DNA of 30,499 bases. Origin: a virus. Positions 19,342 through 26,482 of this stretch are shown here, in pieces. The notes below the pieces were generated by a model. It ran no database searches, had not been told where the DNA came from, and saw only the letters and a program-made list of their open reading frames with translations. The stretch spans positions 1 through 30,499 of IMG/VR virus record IMGVR_UViG_3300047548_001270; one strand, given 5' to 3'. Both the position numbers and the translations under genes were made by a program. How positions within the stretch are numbered: position 1 is the first letter of the stretch; every line of letters begins with the position of its first letter.

Positions 19342-21028
19342 ATTAAAAGCTGAAGGTAATGCCCCACAATGGATGAACGATCCTTCATTCAAGACTCTCT
19401 CTAAAGGATATATGCTTGATGGTGAAACTCCAAAGGATATGTATAGAAGAGTTGCTAAGACAGTGGCGAATAAACTAAACAAACCAGAGATGGAAGATAA
19501 GTTCTTTGATTATATGTGGAAGAACTGGCTTTGTCCTGCTACACCTGTACTTTCTAATTCGGGTACAGATCGTGGACTTGTAATCTCTTGCTTTGGCGAA
19601 ACAGTTCCAGATAGTGTAGATGGTATTTATAAGTCTGTACATGAGATGGCTATGCTATCTAAGTTCGGTGGTGGAGTAGGTGTTGACCTATCTAATATTC
19701 GTGGTCGTGGAGTATTAATTAAAGGTGGAGCAAATGGAGCATCTGAAGGTGTAACTCCATGGGCTAAAGTATTTGACTCTGCAACAATCGCAACCTCACA
19801 AGGTAACGTACGTAGAGGTGCAACGAGTTTGAACTTACGTGTTGACCATGTTGATATAGAAGAATTCTTAAGAATCCGTAGACCATTAGGTGACGTCAAT
19901 AGACAGTGCCTTAATATTCATCAATGTGTTCAAGTTACAGATGCCTTCATGAAAGAAGTAGCAGATGGCAATATGCGCTCTAGAAACATCTGGAAAGAAA
20001 TACTTAAGACTCGCTTAGAAACAGGTGAGCCATATATACAGTTCATTGATAATGTCAATAAAGCTAATCCTCAAATGTATAAGGATAAAGGTCTTGAAGT
20101 TAATATGACTAATATCTGCTCAGAGATTATGTTATTCTCTGATGTTGATCATAGCTTTGTATGCTGTCTTTCTTCTCTCAACCTAACAAGATGGGAAGAA
20201 TGGAAGGACACAGACTTAGTAGAAACTTCTATCTGGTTCTTAGATGGTGTCATGTCTGAATTCATTGATAAAGCTAGAGGTTTGCCTGGATTTGAACGTG
20301 CAGTAAGATTTGCAGAGAAATCTCGTGCATTAGGTTTAGGTGTTCTTGGATGGCATACCCTATTGCAACAGAAACAGCTCCCTTTTGAATCGTTTGCATC
20401 GATGCAACTGAATGCTCTCATCTTTAAGAAGATCAGAGAAAAGGCCGATATTGCAACGAGGGAATTAGCATTAGAATACGGAGAACCTGAATGGTGTGTA
20501 GGATATGGAGTTCGTAACTCTCATCTTCTTGCTGTAGCACCAACTGCATCTAACTCTATCATTAGTGGTGGAGTATCTGCTGGTATTGAACCTATTATGG
20601 CTAATGCTTTTGCACAAAGAACAGCTAAAGGTGTATTCTTAATTAAGAACATTACATTAGAAGAATTATTAGAAACTAAAGGCAAGAACGATGTCGAGAC
20701 ATGGAAGAACATTGTAGCCAACGAAGGAAGTGTTCAACAATTGAATTTCTTATCTGCAGAAGAGAAAGAGATATTCCTTACGGCTTATGAGATCAATCAG
20801 TCTGCAATTATTAGACAAGCATCTCAGAGACAGAAGTATATTGACCAAGGTCAGAGTTTAAATCTATTCTTTCCAGCTGATGCTGATCCAGCGTGGTTTC
20901 ATAAGGTACATAAGGAAGCTCATGAGGGTGGAATTAAAGCTTTATATTATCTTCGTAGTAGTTCAGTTCTTAAAGCTGATAATGCAAGTAGACAAAAAGA
21001 TGAAAGTTGTAAGAGTTGTGAAGGATGA
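19331..21028 (+). CDS. nrdA: Ribonucleotide reductase class I, large subunit (no ATP cone)
   Basis: A 565-residue catalytic subunit, short because the N-terminal ATP-cone is missing. It would lack ATP/dATP activity control. Active-site residues: C87 (ISCFG), N261-x-C263-x-E265 (NICSE), C278/C279, Y539-Y540 for radical transfer, and a C-terminal redox pair C560-x2-C563 (CKSC). The ATG at 19331 has GAGG six bases before it and overlaps nrdB; a longer frame from 19262 is rejected. It reduces ribonucleoside diphosphates with NrdB. Its stop overlaps the GIY-YIG gene (ATGA). Confidence 0.95.
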   Translation: MLNKLKAEGNAPQWMNDPSFKTLSKGYMLDGETPKDMYRRVAKTVANKLNKPEMEDKFFDYMWKNWLCPATPVLSNSGTDRGLVISCFGETVPDSVDGIYKSVHEMAMLSKFGGGVGVDLSNIRGRGVLIKGGANGASEGVTPWAKVFDSATIATSQGNVRRGATSLNLRVDHVDIEEFLRIRRPLGDVNRQCLNIHQCVQVTDAFMKEVADGNMRSRNIWKEILKTRLETGEPYIQFIDNVNKANPQMYKDKGLEVNMTNICSEIMLFSDVDHSFVCCLSSLNLTRWEEWKDTDLVETSIWFLDGVMSEFIDKARGLPGFERAVRFAEKSRALGLGVLGWHTLLQQKQLPFESFASMQLNALIFKKIREKADIATRELALEYGEPEWCVGYGVRNSHLLAVAPTASNSIISGGVSAGIEPIMANAFAQRTAKGVFLIKNITLEELLETKGKNDVETWKNIVANEGSVQQLNFLSAEEKEIFLTAYEINQSAIIRQASQRQKYIDQGQSLNLFFPADADPAWFHKVHKEAHEGGIKALYYLRSSSVLKADNASRQKDESCKSCEG

Positions 21029-21684
21029 TAGTTTACAAAGTTATTAATAAAATTAATAATAAAGTTTATATAGGTCAAACATCTAAAACTTTAGAAAATA
21101 GAATTAAAAGTCATATTAAAGAAGCAAACAATAATTCAAACTTATTATTACATAAAGCGATAAGAAAATATGGCATTGATAATTTTAGTTGGGAGATTAT
21201 TAAACACTGTTCCACAGTGCAAGAATTAAATGATACAGAAATTGCAACAATAAAACTTTATAAATCTATTGAAAATGGTTATAACATAACCAAAGGTGGG
21301 GTTGGAATATTAGGATATAAGCACACGGATAAGACCAAATCTAAAATTAGTAAATTAGGTAAAGGTAGGAAAATATCGGATATTGGCATTAAAAATATGT
21401 CAAATGCTAAAAAGAAACAATGGACAGATATAGAATATAAGGAAAAGCAGGTTAAAGCTGCTAAAAATAGATGGTCTAACAAACAAGAAATAGAAAAACA
21501 ATCAGTTAGAAAAGGTGGTAAGTATTTTATGGTTATTAATGAAAGTAATCAAATAATATGGAAAGGCTTATCTCAAAGACTCTGCTCTAGAGAGCTAAAT
21601 CTAGATTGTGTAGCAATTGGAAGATGTTTAAAGAATATTCAACAAACTCATCGTGGCTTTAGATTTACTTATTGCGAAGCTTAA
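21025..21684 (+). CDS. GIY-YIG endonuclease, free-standing homing type
   Basis: A 219-residue protein. N-terminal GIY-YIG domain (MIVYKVINKINNKVYIGQT, then NRIKSH with the catalytic Arg, and NGYNITKGG). The middle has a NUMOD3-like DNA-binding motif (GYKHTDKTKSKISKLGKGR), and the C-terminus is a basic region of the kind that reads DNA. Such SegA-like nucleases spread copies of themselves into related phages, and nrd genes are classic neighbours. It overlaps the nrdA stop and is clearly more AT-rich than nrdA. Its last 20 bases overlap a convergent micro-protein gene. Confidence 0.9.
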   Translation: MIVYKVINKINNKVYIGQTSKTLENRIKSHIKEANNNSNLLLHKAIRKYGIDNFSWEIIKHCSTVQELNDTEIATIKLYKSIENGYNITKGGVGILGYKHTDKTKSKISKLGKGRKISDIGIKNMSNAKKKQWTDIEYKEKQVKAAKNRWSNKQEIEKQSVRKGGKYFMVINESNQIIWKGLSQRLCSRELNLDCVAIGRCLKNIQQTHRGFRFTYCEA

Positions 21685-21835
21685 TAGCATATTGAAGACA
21701 AAATCTATGAGTGAATAACCTCACGGGTGGACCATCGTTCCATTCATAGATTTTAAGTTTAATTATAGTAGCTCTAAGCTCTCTAAAGACAGCACGAGAT
21801 TCTTCTGTTTCTGAAAAGAAAATTGCATGTTTCAT
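21665..21835 (-). CDS. TLxRF-family micro-protein (diverged)
   Basis: A 56-residue protein with core LRATIIKLKIY, keeping the T-I pair and spacing but with Lys for Arg. The ATG at 21835 overlaps the upstream stop (TAATG) and has AAGGTG before it. Its end overlaps the 3' end of the convergent GIY-YIG gene. Family membership is likely but less certain than for the tandem copies. Confidence 0.55.
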   Translation of the reverse strand: MKHAIFFSETEESRAVFRELRATIIKLKIYEWNDGPPVRLFTHRFCLQYAIKLRNK

Positions 21836-22152
21836 TATTTCACCTTTACTTCTTTCTTTCTTTTGAGAGAACTTCTGTGTCCACATGAATTACATAAATT
21901 TAATGTAAATGTGCCATCTGCTCTTGGAATATCCATTGATGTAAGGTTATCGTTTCCACAAACTTCGCAGATAGGTTTACGAGGTTCGAGACCATCATCT
22001 TTTCTATCTTGCTTTGCTTGTAACCCATCAATCAAGGTTTCTTTCGCTAGTTTTCTAAGCTTCGTTACTTCTTTCTTTAATCTAGAATTCTCATCTTGAA
22101 ACTTCTTAAATCTAACCCAGTCATCTTTCTTCTCTTTCTTGCCTCTAGCCAT
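21835..22152 (-). CDS. Coiled-coil zinc-ribbon protein
   Basis: A 105-residue basic protein. Residues about 1-45 form a coiled coil (RFKKFQDENSRLKKEVTKLRK). Then ICEVCGN and LCNSCGHR give two C-x2-C pairs 22 residues apart, a zinc ribbon with an intervening strand, and a very basic tail follows. Nucleic-acid binding is likely from charge and ribbon (inference). It has its own promoter (-10 at 22189-22194), divergent from the zinc protein at 22271. Confidence 0.68.
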   Translation of the reverse strand: MARGKKEKKDDWVRFKKFQDENSRLKKEVTKLRKLAKETLIDGLQAKQDRKDDGLEPRKPICEVCGNDNLTSMDIPRADGTFTLNLCNSCGHRSSLKRKKEVKVK

Positions 22153-22188
22153 ACGATCCTCGCACTTTTAAGCTCTTAGGATACCTAC

Positions 22189-22194
22189 ATTATA
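22189..22194 (-). promoter_or_regulatory. Extended -10 promoter, minus strand
   Basis: On the minus strand this reads ACGGTATAATG. It would start near 22182 and give a leader of about 30 bases to the gene beginning at 22152. It diverges from the promoter at 22259. Confidence 0.6.
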
Positions 22195-22258
22195 CCGTAT
22201 TCTGCTCTAGAAGGACTCTACTTTTGACTATATAATATTTCATTGCTTATTTCCCTGG

Positions 22259-22264
22259 TATAAT
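22259..22264 (+). promoter_or_regulatory. Extended -10 promoter giving a leaderless start
   Basis: TATAAT preceded by CTGG. The standard distance of six bases from the -10 to the transcription start places the first base on the A of the ATG at 22271. There is no ribosome binding site in between, so a leaderless mRNA is predicted. Confidence 0.6.
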
Positions 22265-22270
22265 ACCTTA

Positions 22271-22501
22271 ATGGAACCTAATTATCTCAATGACTTAACA
22301 TGGAACGCTTACTTCTGCCCGAAGTGCTTCTGTGGAACGTTTATGCAACATAGGCTTCCAGACTATAGAGACTGGCATCACTGCTCCCACTGTGGCTTCA
22401 TGCAATTAAGTAAGGACCATCTTGCACGCATTAAGAAAGTGATAGACGAGCACTACAATATTCCTTCAGATGACATAATCCAGCAAAAAGAAACAAAATA
22501 A
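22271..22501 (+). CDS. Small zinc-binding protein
   Basis: A 76-residue protein. FCPKCFC and HHCSHCGF give a zinc-ribbon-like site with the two C-x2-C pairs about 21 residues apart and extra His residues. The C-terminal half is helical and charged. It is a plus-strand single gene in a minus-strand block with a predicted leaderless transcript. Function is unknown. Its 3' end overlaps a possible minus-strand membrane protein. Confidence 0.7.
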   Translation: MEPNYLNDLTWNAYFCPKCFCGTFMQHRLPDYRDWHHCSHCGFMQLSKDHLARIKKVIDEHYNIPSDDIIQQKETK

Positions 22502-22592
22502 GAACTCCAGTAACCACTCCAACACTAGCTCCACAAATCGTTAACATTATCAGAATCCATTGCCAAATGTCACTCATCGTTAAGTTTTCCAT
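22431..22592 (-). CDS. Small membrane protein (possible)
   Basis: A 53-residue frame read by hand. Residues about 9-42 are hydrophobic (WQWILIMLTICGASVGVV, then VLILFLFAGLC), enough for one long or two short membrane helices. The second half overlaps the plus-strand zinc gene. An ATG at 22592 or 22577 is possible and the ribosome binding site is weak. It follows the ferritin-like gene by 8 bases. Confidence 0.42.
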   Translation of the reverse strand: MENLTMSDIWQWILIMLTICGASVGVVTGVLILFLFAGLCHLKEYCSARLSLS

Positions 22593-22600
22593 TTATTTTA

Positions 22601-23104
22601 TTAAATAATAAGTCCAAGTTCTAGCATGCCTTGCTCGTGTCCAATTTTAGCGACAGCTAGTTTTTCTTCTGTAGTTAACTTAGTAAATGCTTTAACATGA
22701 AATTCTTCATCTGTTTGAATTTTATTAAAGATAGATGCTAGTTCTGTAAATTCCGTATCTTTTGCAATAATTCTAATTCTTTCTAAGCGCATTTCTTCAG
22801 CGTGAGCACCAATTGCAGAAGCTTCTTCTAATGTATCGAAATTCATATTAACTTCTTTCCAATATCTTTCTTCATGTTCTGTAATAGGTTCAATATTATT
22901 CTTTACTAAATAATCTTTAATCCATTCATAGTGTTTAAGTTCTTGATCTGCAACTATTCTTAAGATTGAATTGTTATATTTGGTTGCTAATTTTCCAATT
23001 CTAAGATACGCTTGATATTCACCATAACATTGTTTTTGTAACCATGAGTTCATTTTTAAATTATCGTTCTTTACTTCATTCCACCATTCTAAACCAGTTT
23101 TCAT
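22601..23104 (-). CDS. Ferritin-like di-iron protein (rubrerythrin-like)
   Basis: A 167-residue all-helical protein. Likely metal ligands are E29 (CYGEYQAY), E55-x2-H58 (ADQELKHYEW), E103 or E104 (GAHAEEMRLERI) and E133-x2-H136 (TDEEFHVKAF). This is the four-helix E, E-x2-H, E, E-x2-H pattern of ferritin-like di-iron proteins. It lacks the rubredoxin domain of rubrerythrin. Possible roles are peroxide or oxygen handling, or hydroxylation as in MiaE; neither is shown. The ATG follows AGGGAG. Unusual in a phage. Confidence 0.75.
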   Translation of the reverse strand: MKTGLEWWNEVKNDNLKMNSWLQKQCYGEYQAYLRIGKLATKYNNSILRIVADQELKHYEWIKDYLVKNNIEPITEHEERYWKEVNMNFDTLEEASAIGAHAEEMRLERIRIIAKDTEFTELASIFNKIQTDEEFHVKAFTKLTTEEKLAVAKIGHEQGMLELGLII

Positions 23105-23113
23105 AAAACTCCC

Positions 23114-23746
23114 TTAGTTTAATTTCTCTTCATTTTTAGTTCTATCTATCCACGCTTCTATTTCACTTATAGGTACGGGGCGAAATTTATTAGCCGGAAC
23201 ACCGCAGTCAAATTGTCTCCCCAAAATCTTTGTGCTTTTACCTCCATTCGGAGAATGAATGTGACCATGTAAATGAAACTGGCCCTCGTTCTCAATGGAC
23301 CATGCTTGGTTCTTATGTTCTCCATGCCAATTATCTCCTTCTACTCCACCTTTCATATCACTTACATCTTCACGAAAAACTCCACGCAAAGGGCAATGAG
23401 ACATCGTGACTCGCTCGCCCTGAACGTAGATCGTCGCACTATTCAGCACAACATCAAAGCCCATAAGATAAAGGGCATTTGAATTCTTATCATGGTTTCC
23501 TACGATAATAACTTTAGTACCATTAAGCTTAGAAATTACTTCTTTAGTAAGATCAGATGAATGAGTTGCTATGTCCCCTAGAAAATAGCAAATACCGTTT
23601 TCAGGAACTTGTGCATTGTAGTTCTTAATAAGAGCTGCATGCATTTGATTTGTGTCTTGATATGGTCGATTGTCAAACTTAATAGAGTTTGCATGGCCAA
23701 TATGCCAGTCGCTTGTAAAAAATGTGGGCTTTCGTCCGTTACTCAT
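23114..23746 (-). CDS. Calcineurin-like metallophosphoesterase
   Basis: A 210-residue protein with all metal-binding motifs of the family: TSDWHIGH (D-x-H), FLGDIATH (GD), VGNHDK (GNHD), MSHCPL (H) and HGHIHS (GHxH). The substrate may be a nucleotide, a DNA end or a phosphoprotein and cannot be told from sequence. The length suits the small bacterial and phage members of the fold. The ATG follows AAGGG. It is preceded by a 54-base gap and followed by the ferritin-like gene. Confidence 0.92.
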   Translation of the reverse strand: MSNGRKPTFFTSDWHIGHANSIKFDNRPYQDTNQMHAALIKNYNAQVPENGICYFLGDIATHSSDLTKEVISKLNGTKVIIVGNHDKNSNALYLMGFDVVLNSATIYVQGERVTMSHCPLRGVFREDVSDMKGGVEGDNWHGEHKNQAWSIENEGQFHLHGHIHSPNGGKSTKILGRQFDCGVPANKFRPVPISEIEAWIDRTKNEEKLN

Positions 23747-23800
23747 ATATCATCCCTTTAAAGTATAACTGCTTCTGAAAATAGTTCTAAGAAAAACAAA

Positions 23801-24439
23801 TTATTTACTTTTCTTTAAAAGAGGTATACTCTTAGGGCGCATACATTTAAATGTTTTCCTAGCATAGGGTATTTGTTCTAATGCTTTAATGTCTTTATCT
23901 AGAAGAATAGCTTCAGCAACCTCTTCTTGATAAGTATTGAGTTGTTGCTCAGTAAATCTAGTAGCTTTTGTTTTATCACCTAATACCACCTTACAAAAAT
24001 ATTCTTTACTTTCAAAGTCTCTATTTAAAACAATCGAAAGCTTAAAAGGCACTTTACTTTCAGGATAGAATCCTCTTACAACCCACACGTGATTATGCAA
24101 TGGCTCTTTTGGAGTACCCATAAGTCCACCAACACCCCATGGAAATACTGGCAACTGAGTGTTAAGATTAACCGGCGCAACAGCAACTACAGGTGCCACT
24201 GGAGTTGGATCAATCGTTACCGTCTTCCAAATCGCCTTCCCTCTTTTATTAAACATAAACTTAGGAAACTTCTTATCGTTAGCAATATTTCCTTCAGCTT
24301 TAATACTTTGCTCAATTAACCCATGATAGTATGAAACAATCTCACTATGAGTAAGATTATGATAGTCACACAGTAAGTCCATAACGATATTATCTACCGC
24401 TAGGTGGATGTTGCGGCCTTCTACCTTTTTGATCATCAT
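23801..24439 (-). CDS. Hypothetical protein
   Basis: A 212-residue protein. A helical N-terminal third (about 1-72), then a Pro/Val/Ala-rich linker (DPTPVAPVVAVAPVN), then an alpha/beta region (VWVVRGFYP, FKLSIVLNRDF) and a basic C-terminus. The linker suggests two separate domains. No family is recognised. The ATG at 24439 follows AAGGAG. Confidence 0.68.
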   Translation of the reverse strand: MMIKKVEGRNIHLAVDNIVMDLLCDYHNLTHSEIVSYYHGLIEQSIKAEGNIANDKKFPKFMFNKRGKAIWKTVTIDPTPVAPVVAVAPVNLNTQLPVFPWGVGGLMGTPKEPLHNHVWVVRGFYPESKVPFKLSIVLNRDFESKEYFCKVVLGDKTKATRFTEQQLNTYQEEVAEAILLDKDIKALEQIPYARKTFKCMRPKSIPLLKKSK

Positions 24440-24542
24440 CTCGCTCCTTGATGGGAATGGGCACAGGTTTAGGACAACCTGCTAATATCCATTCTATTGT
24501 TACTTTGATATCATCCAAGATATCTTGTAGTTTATTTAACAC
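24390..24542 (-). CDS. Possible small Pro-rich protein with a lipobox-like motif
   Basis: A 50-residue frame from GTG at 24542, overlapping both neighbours. It contains ILAGC followed by PKPVPIPI and a polar Pro-rich end, which recalls the outer-membrane spanin lipoproteins (Rz1-like). However the segment before the Cys is short and contains Glu, so it is a poor signal peptide, and no ribosome binding site is seen. Low confidence. Confidence 0.35.
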   Translation of the reverse strand: MLNKLQDILDDIKVTIEWILAGCPKPVPIPIKERDDDQKGRRPQHPPSGR

Positions 24543-24777
24543 CGAATTTCGTTGGTTTATCTAATTTTAATGGATACTTTTTCATTAATGGTACAGTGAC
24601 CAATAAAAGAGGTGGAATACAAATACTCACTGCAAACAATATAAGTCTACCTACTTGCATAGTATTTGGGTATATCTTTCTAACTCTTGCTTCTAAGGCA
24701 GAATATTCATGCAATACCTCACATGACTTATGGTCTGTAACCTTAAGAACGTAAGTTTTTCCTACTTCTAGTTTCAT
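24532..24777 (-). CDS. Small membrane-anchored protein
   Basis: An 81-residue protein. A soluble, strand-rich N-terminal part (KTYVLKVTDHKSCEVLHEY) is followed by a hydrophobic segment at about 43-63 (LILFAVSICIPPLLLVTVPL) and a basic end. The ATG overlaps the stop of the preceding micro-protein and follows GGTGG. No family is recognised. Confidence 0.62.
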   Translation of the reverse strand: MKLEVGKTYVLKVTDHKSCEVLHEYSALEARVRKIYPNTMQVGRLILFAVSICIPPLLLVTVPLMKKYPLKLDKPTKFGVK

Positions 24778-24965
24778 TTAATCCACCCATTTTCTATACA
24801 TCTTTCGACATATTCTTTGCACTCAAATAATCCAAAGTATCTTTTTGTATCTAAATTAAAGTTATCTATTTGATCTCTACACTTTATAATGCCAAATCTC
24901 ATTAAAGTATGTCCAAAATTTTTAACGTATAGAACTCTTTTAACTAAACTAAGTGGCTTACTCAA
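24774..24965 (-). CDS. TLxRF-family micro-protein, TTG start
   Basis: A 63-residue protein with core FGHTLMRFGII. A TTG at 24965 (AGAAGG about nine bases upstream) is the only sensible start and lies within the last codons of the upstream gene. Its N-terminus is basic (KPLSLVKRVLYVKN). Function is unknown; a single dispersed copy of the family. Confidence 0.62.
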   Translation of the reverse strand: MSKPLSLVKRVLYVKNFGHTLMRFGIIKCRDQIDNFNLDTKRYFGLFECKEYVERCIENGWIK

Positions 24966-25173
24966 GGAACATGCCTTCTGTTATTTTGTTCTCTAAGATG
25001 TTCTTTTGAGCTATAAGCTTTAGCATCTCTTTCTTCTTCATCTCTTTATATTTGTAATCTCTGATATTTACATCATTAATTAAAATATTACAATGGTTGA
25101 TCTTCTTCACCACTTCCAACAATTCCTGCTCCAGATGACTCATCTGAATTGCTTTTATCGTGTCCATCGCCAC
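24958..25173 (-). CDS. Hypothetical coiled-coil protein, GTG start
   Basis: A 71-residue helical protein (LEQELLEVVKKINHCNIL, then EMKKKEMLKLIAQKNILENKI) with coiled-coil character. The GTG at 25173 has a perfect AGGAGG six bases upstream, better placed than for the ATG at 25167. It begins 86 bases inside the upstream gene in another frame. Confidence 0.6.
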   Translation of the reverse strand: MAMDTIKAIQMSHLEQELLEVVKKINHCNILINDVNIRDYKYKEMKKKEMLKLIAQKNILENKITEGMFLE

Positions 25174-25372
25174 AGAAATCCTCCTTGATCTTTTGTAGTT
25201 TATCTACAAATACAACACTATCTAAGCCATAATTCCATACTACAGCTAGTTGATTCTTTTTTAATTCTTCTATGAAGTCATCAATAAGTTGTCTGCCAAA
25301 GCGTTCCATATCGTGCTCAGCTGCCGGCATTGTATAGAGACTTGCATAGAATTCTTTTACTTTGTTTTTCAT
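25088..25372 (-). CDS. Hypothetical protein with acidic tail
   Basis: A 94-residue protein. A helical body (about 1-60) precedes a Gly/Ser/Asp/Glu-rich tail that overlaps the next gene. No ribosome binding site is seen; the repeated element (copy e) ends only 8 bases before the ATG. If the element is a promoter, the mRNA would be leaderless. No family is recognised. Confidence 0.6.
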   Translation of the reverse strand: MKNKVKEFYASLYTMPAAEHDMERFGRQLIDDFIEELKKNQLAVVWNYGLDSVVFVDKLQKIKEDFCGDGHDKSNSDESSGAGIVGSGEEDQPL

Positions 25373-25380
25373 ATTTATAT

Positions 25381-25392
25381 TTCGATTCGGTT
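25381..25392 (-). promoter_or_regulatory. Repeated element AACCGAATCGAA (copy e)
   Basis: On the minus strand this reads AACCGAATCGAAATATAAAT directly before the ATG at 25372, leaving no room for a ribosome binding site. It includes the last base of the upstream stop codon. It is the closest spacing among the seven copies. Confidence 0.6.
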
Positions 25393-25703
25393 TACTTCTT
25401 ATTTAGTAAATGTTTTTCTAACTGATATGTAACATCTTCATCTTGTGCTCTATGCTTCTTTGCTAAATCTGTAGCTTTAGGAATTTTGAGCTTTAATTTT
25501 CCAATAACCCATGCACCACCTAAAACAACTATAAAAACCATTCCAAATATGTACGGTACAGCGATAGGTGCGTCATCATAGAAATCTGGATCAGATTTTA
25601 AGTACCTAACATCATAGTAGGCAGTTGCATAAAATGCAAGATAGTTTAATGTAACAAATGAGATTATTGCCAATAAAACTTTAAGTGTTATCACTACAGT
25701 CAT
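25392..25703 (-). CDS. Two-helix membrane protein (tandem paralogue)
   Basis: A 103-residue protein with membrane helices at about 5-28 and 48-68. The C-terminal cytoplasmic-type tail (KKHRAQDEDVTYQLEK) closely matches the next protein (EKHGKQDKDPTYQLEK). The ATG follows GGGGAAAAG and overlaps the upstream stop. Function is unknown; a local duplication. Confidence 0.65.
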   Translation of the reverse strand: MTVVITLKVLLAIISFVTLNYLAFYATAYYDVRYLKSDPDFYDDAPIAVPYIFGMVFIVVLGGAWVIGKLKLKIPKATDLAKKHRAQDEDVTYQLEKHLLNKK

Positions 25704-25999
25704 CGCTTTTCCCCAAATACTGCTTTTTCTAATTGATAAGTAGGGTCTTTATCTTGCTTGCCATGCTTCTCACCTAACTCTATAATTTTATTATGAAAGT
25801 CAAATTTAAAGTTTAATTTCTTTATAGAATAAAAAGCTACAACAGCTACAACAAATAGTCCCATAATCGATGCAAATAATAAATCTACTTTCTTGTCACC
25901 CACATCTGTTATGTCATATCTAGCATCAAGATATAAAGCAATAGTACAAGATATATAGCTGAATATTAAGAATCCCAATATAGCACTAATAATCATCAT
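25700..25999 (-). CDS. Two-helix membrane protein (tandem paralogue)
   Basis: A 99-residue protein, the upstream twin of 25392-25703: helices at about 3-23 and 42-62, a Tyr-Asp-rich loop between them (LDARYDITD against YDVRYLKSD), and the shared QDxDxTYQLEK tail. The ATG at 25999 has AAGG upstream and overlaps the preceding small protein by 14 bases. The orientation of the tail is not determined. Confidence 0.65.
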   Translation of the reverse strand: MMIISAILGFLIFSYISCTIALYLDARYDITDVGDKKVDLLFASIMGLFVVAVVAFYSIKKLNFKFDFHNKIIELGEKHGKQDKDPTYQLEKAVFGEKR

Positions 26000-26165
26000 T
26001 CTTTACCTTCTTTCTGTCATACTTCGTTTTATCTTTAATAACTTTTGTCGGTCTCGGAAGCATTCTTGGAACTCTTAATGCTAAATACATCGATAGACAA
26101 GTTGTGCACTCATGTTTAGGTTTCCCCTTGCCCTTGTATTTTGGATGCTTCATACATTTTTTCAT
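25986..26165 (-). CDS. Small Cys/His/Lys protein, probable zinc site
   Basis: A 59-residue protein read by hand. CMKHPKYKGKGKPKHECTTCL has the order C-x2-H...C-x2-C of a zinc knuckle, and the rest is very basic. I recall small phage proteins with a similar C-x-H-P-K-Y and C-x2-C arrangement, without known function. The ATG lies inside the upstream micro-protein gene. Confidence 0.6.
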   Translation of the reverse strand: MKKCMKHPKYKGKGKPKHECTTCLSMYLALRVPRMLPRPTKVIKDKTKYDRKKVKNDDY

Positions 26166-26355
26166 GATACTTCCTACTTACATCATCTAATCTTTCAACT
26201 GCGGCTGACCAACCTGAATAAGCTTCTAAAGGTAATTTCCAAACTCTAAATCTACCCAAAGTTCTAAGTAGTTCATCTACTACATAATAGGTTTCCACAT
26301 GAGATTTATTATTATCTAAAATTTCTTTAACTCTTAGGTCTGTCTTTCTCGTCAT
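26116..26355 (-). CDS. TLxRF-family micro-protein
   Basis: About 79 residues with core LLRTLGRFRVW, then a Trp-containing middle (YSGWSAAVERL). AGAAGG is six bases before the ATG at 26355; an ATG at 26361 is less well spaced. The last 50 bases overlap the following small zinc gene, so the C-terminus is probably unconstrained. Function is unknown. Confidence 0.65.
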   Translation of the reverse strand: MTRKTDLRVKEILDNNKSHVETYYVVDELLRTLGRFRVWKLPLEAYSGWSAAVERLDDVSRKYHEKMYEASKIQGQGET

Positions 26356-26482
26356 TGACATCCTTCTTTTTCAACTTTGAAAGCTCATATAATCCCCATA
26401 TTATGAAACCACCAGGAACTATTGCCGCAATAACTAACTTAGCTATTGGCGATTGTCCCAGTTTTTCCAGAGTCTTCTTCAT
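26327..26482 (-). CDS. Small single-helix membrane protein
   Basis: A 51-residue protein read by hand: a basic start (MKKTLEKLGQ), a hydrophobic helix (LVIAAIVPGGFIIWGLY), then a charged tail (LKKKDVNDEKDRPKS). It overlaps the genes on both sides in other frames. AAAGAG lies before the ATG. The topology suggests an inner-membrane protein. Confidence 0.55.
   Translation of the reverse strand: MKKTLEKLGQSPIAKLVIAAIVPGGFIIWGLYELSKLKKKDVNDEKDRPKS

Noticed and set aside
22201-22240. TTGACT followed by TATAAT near 22225-22236 as a strong promoter.
   Set aside because: The two hexamers are separated by only about one base, far from the required 16-18; the -10 at 22259 fits the gene start.
25366-25380. 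TATAAATA before the ATG at 25372 looks like a T4 late promoter.
   Set aside because: The same string is not repeated at other starts, and transcription from it would begin inside the gene.
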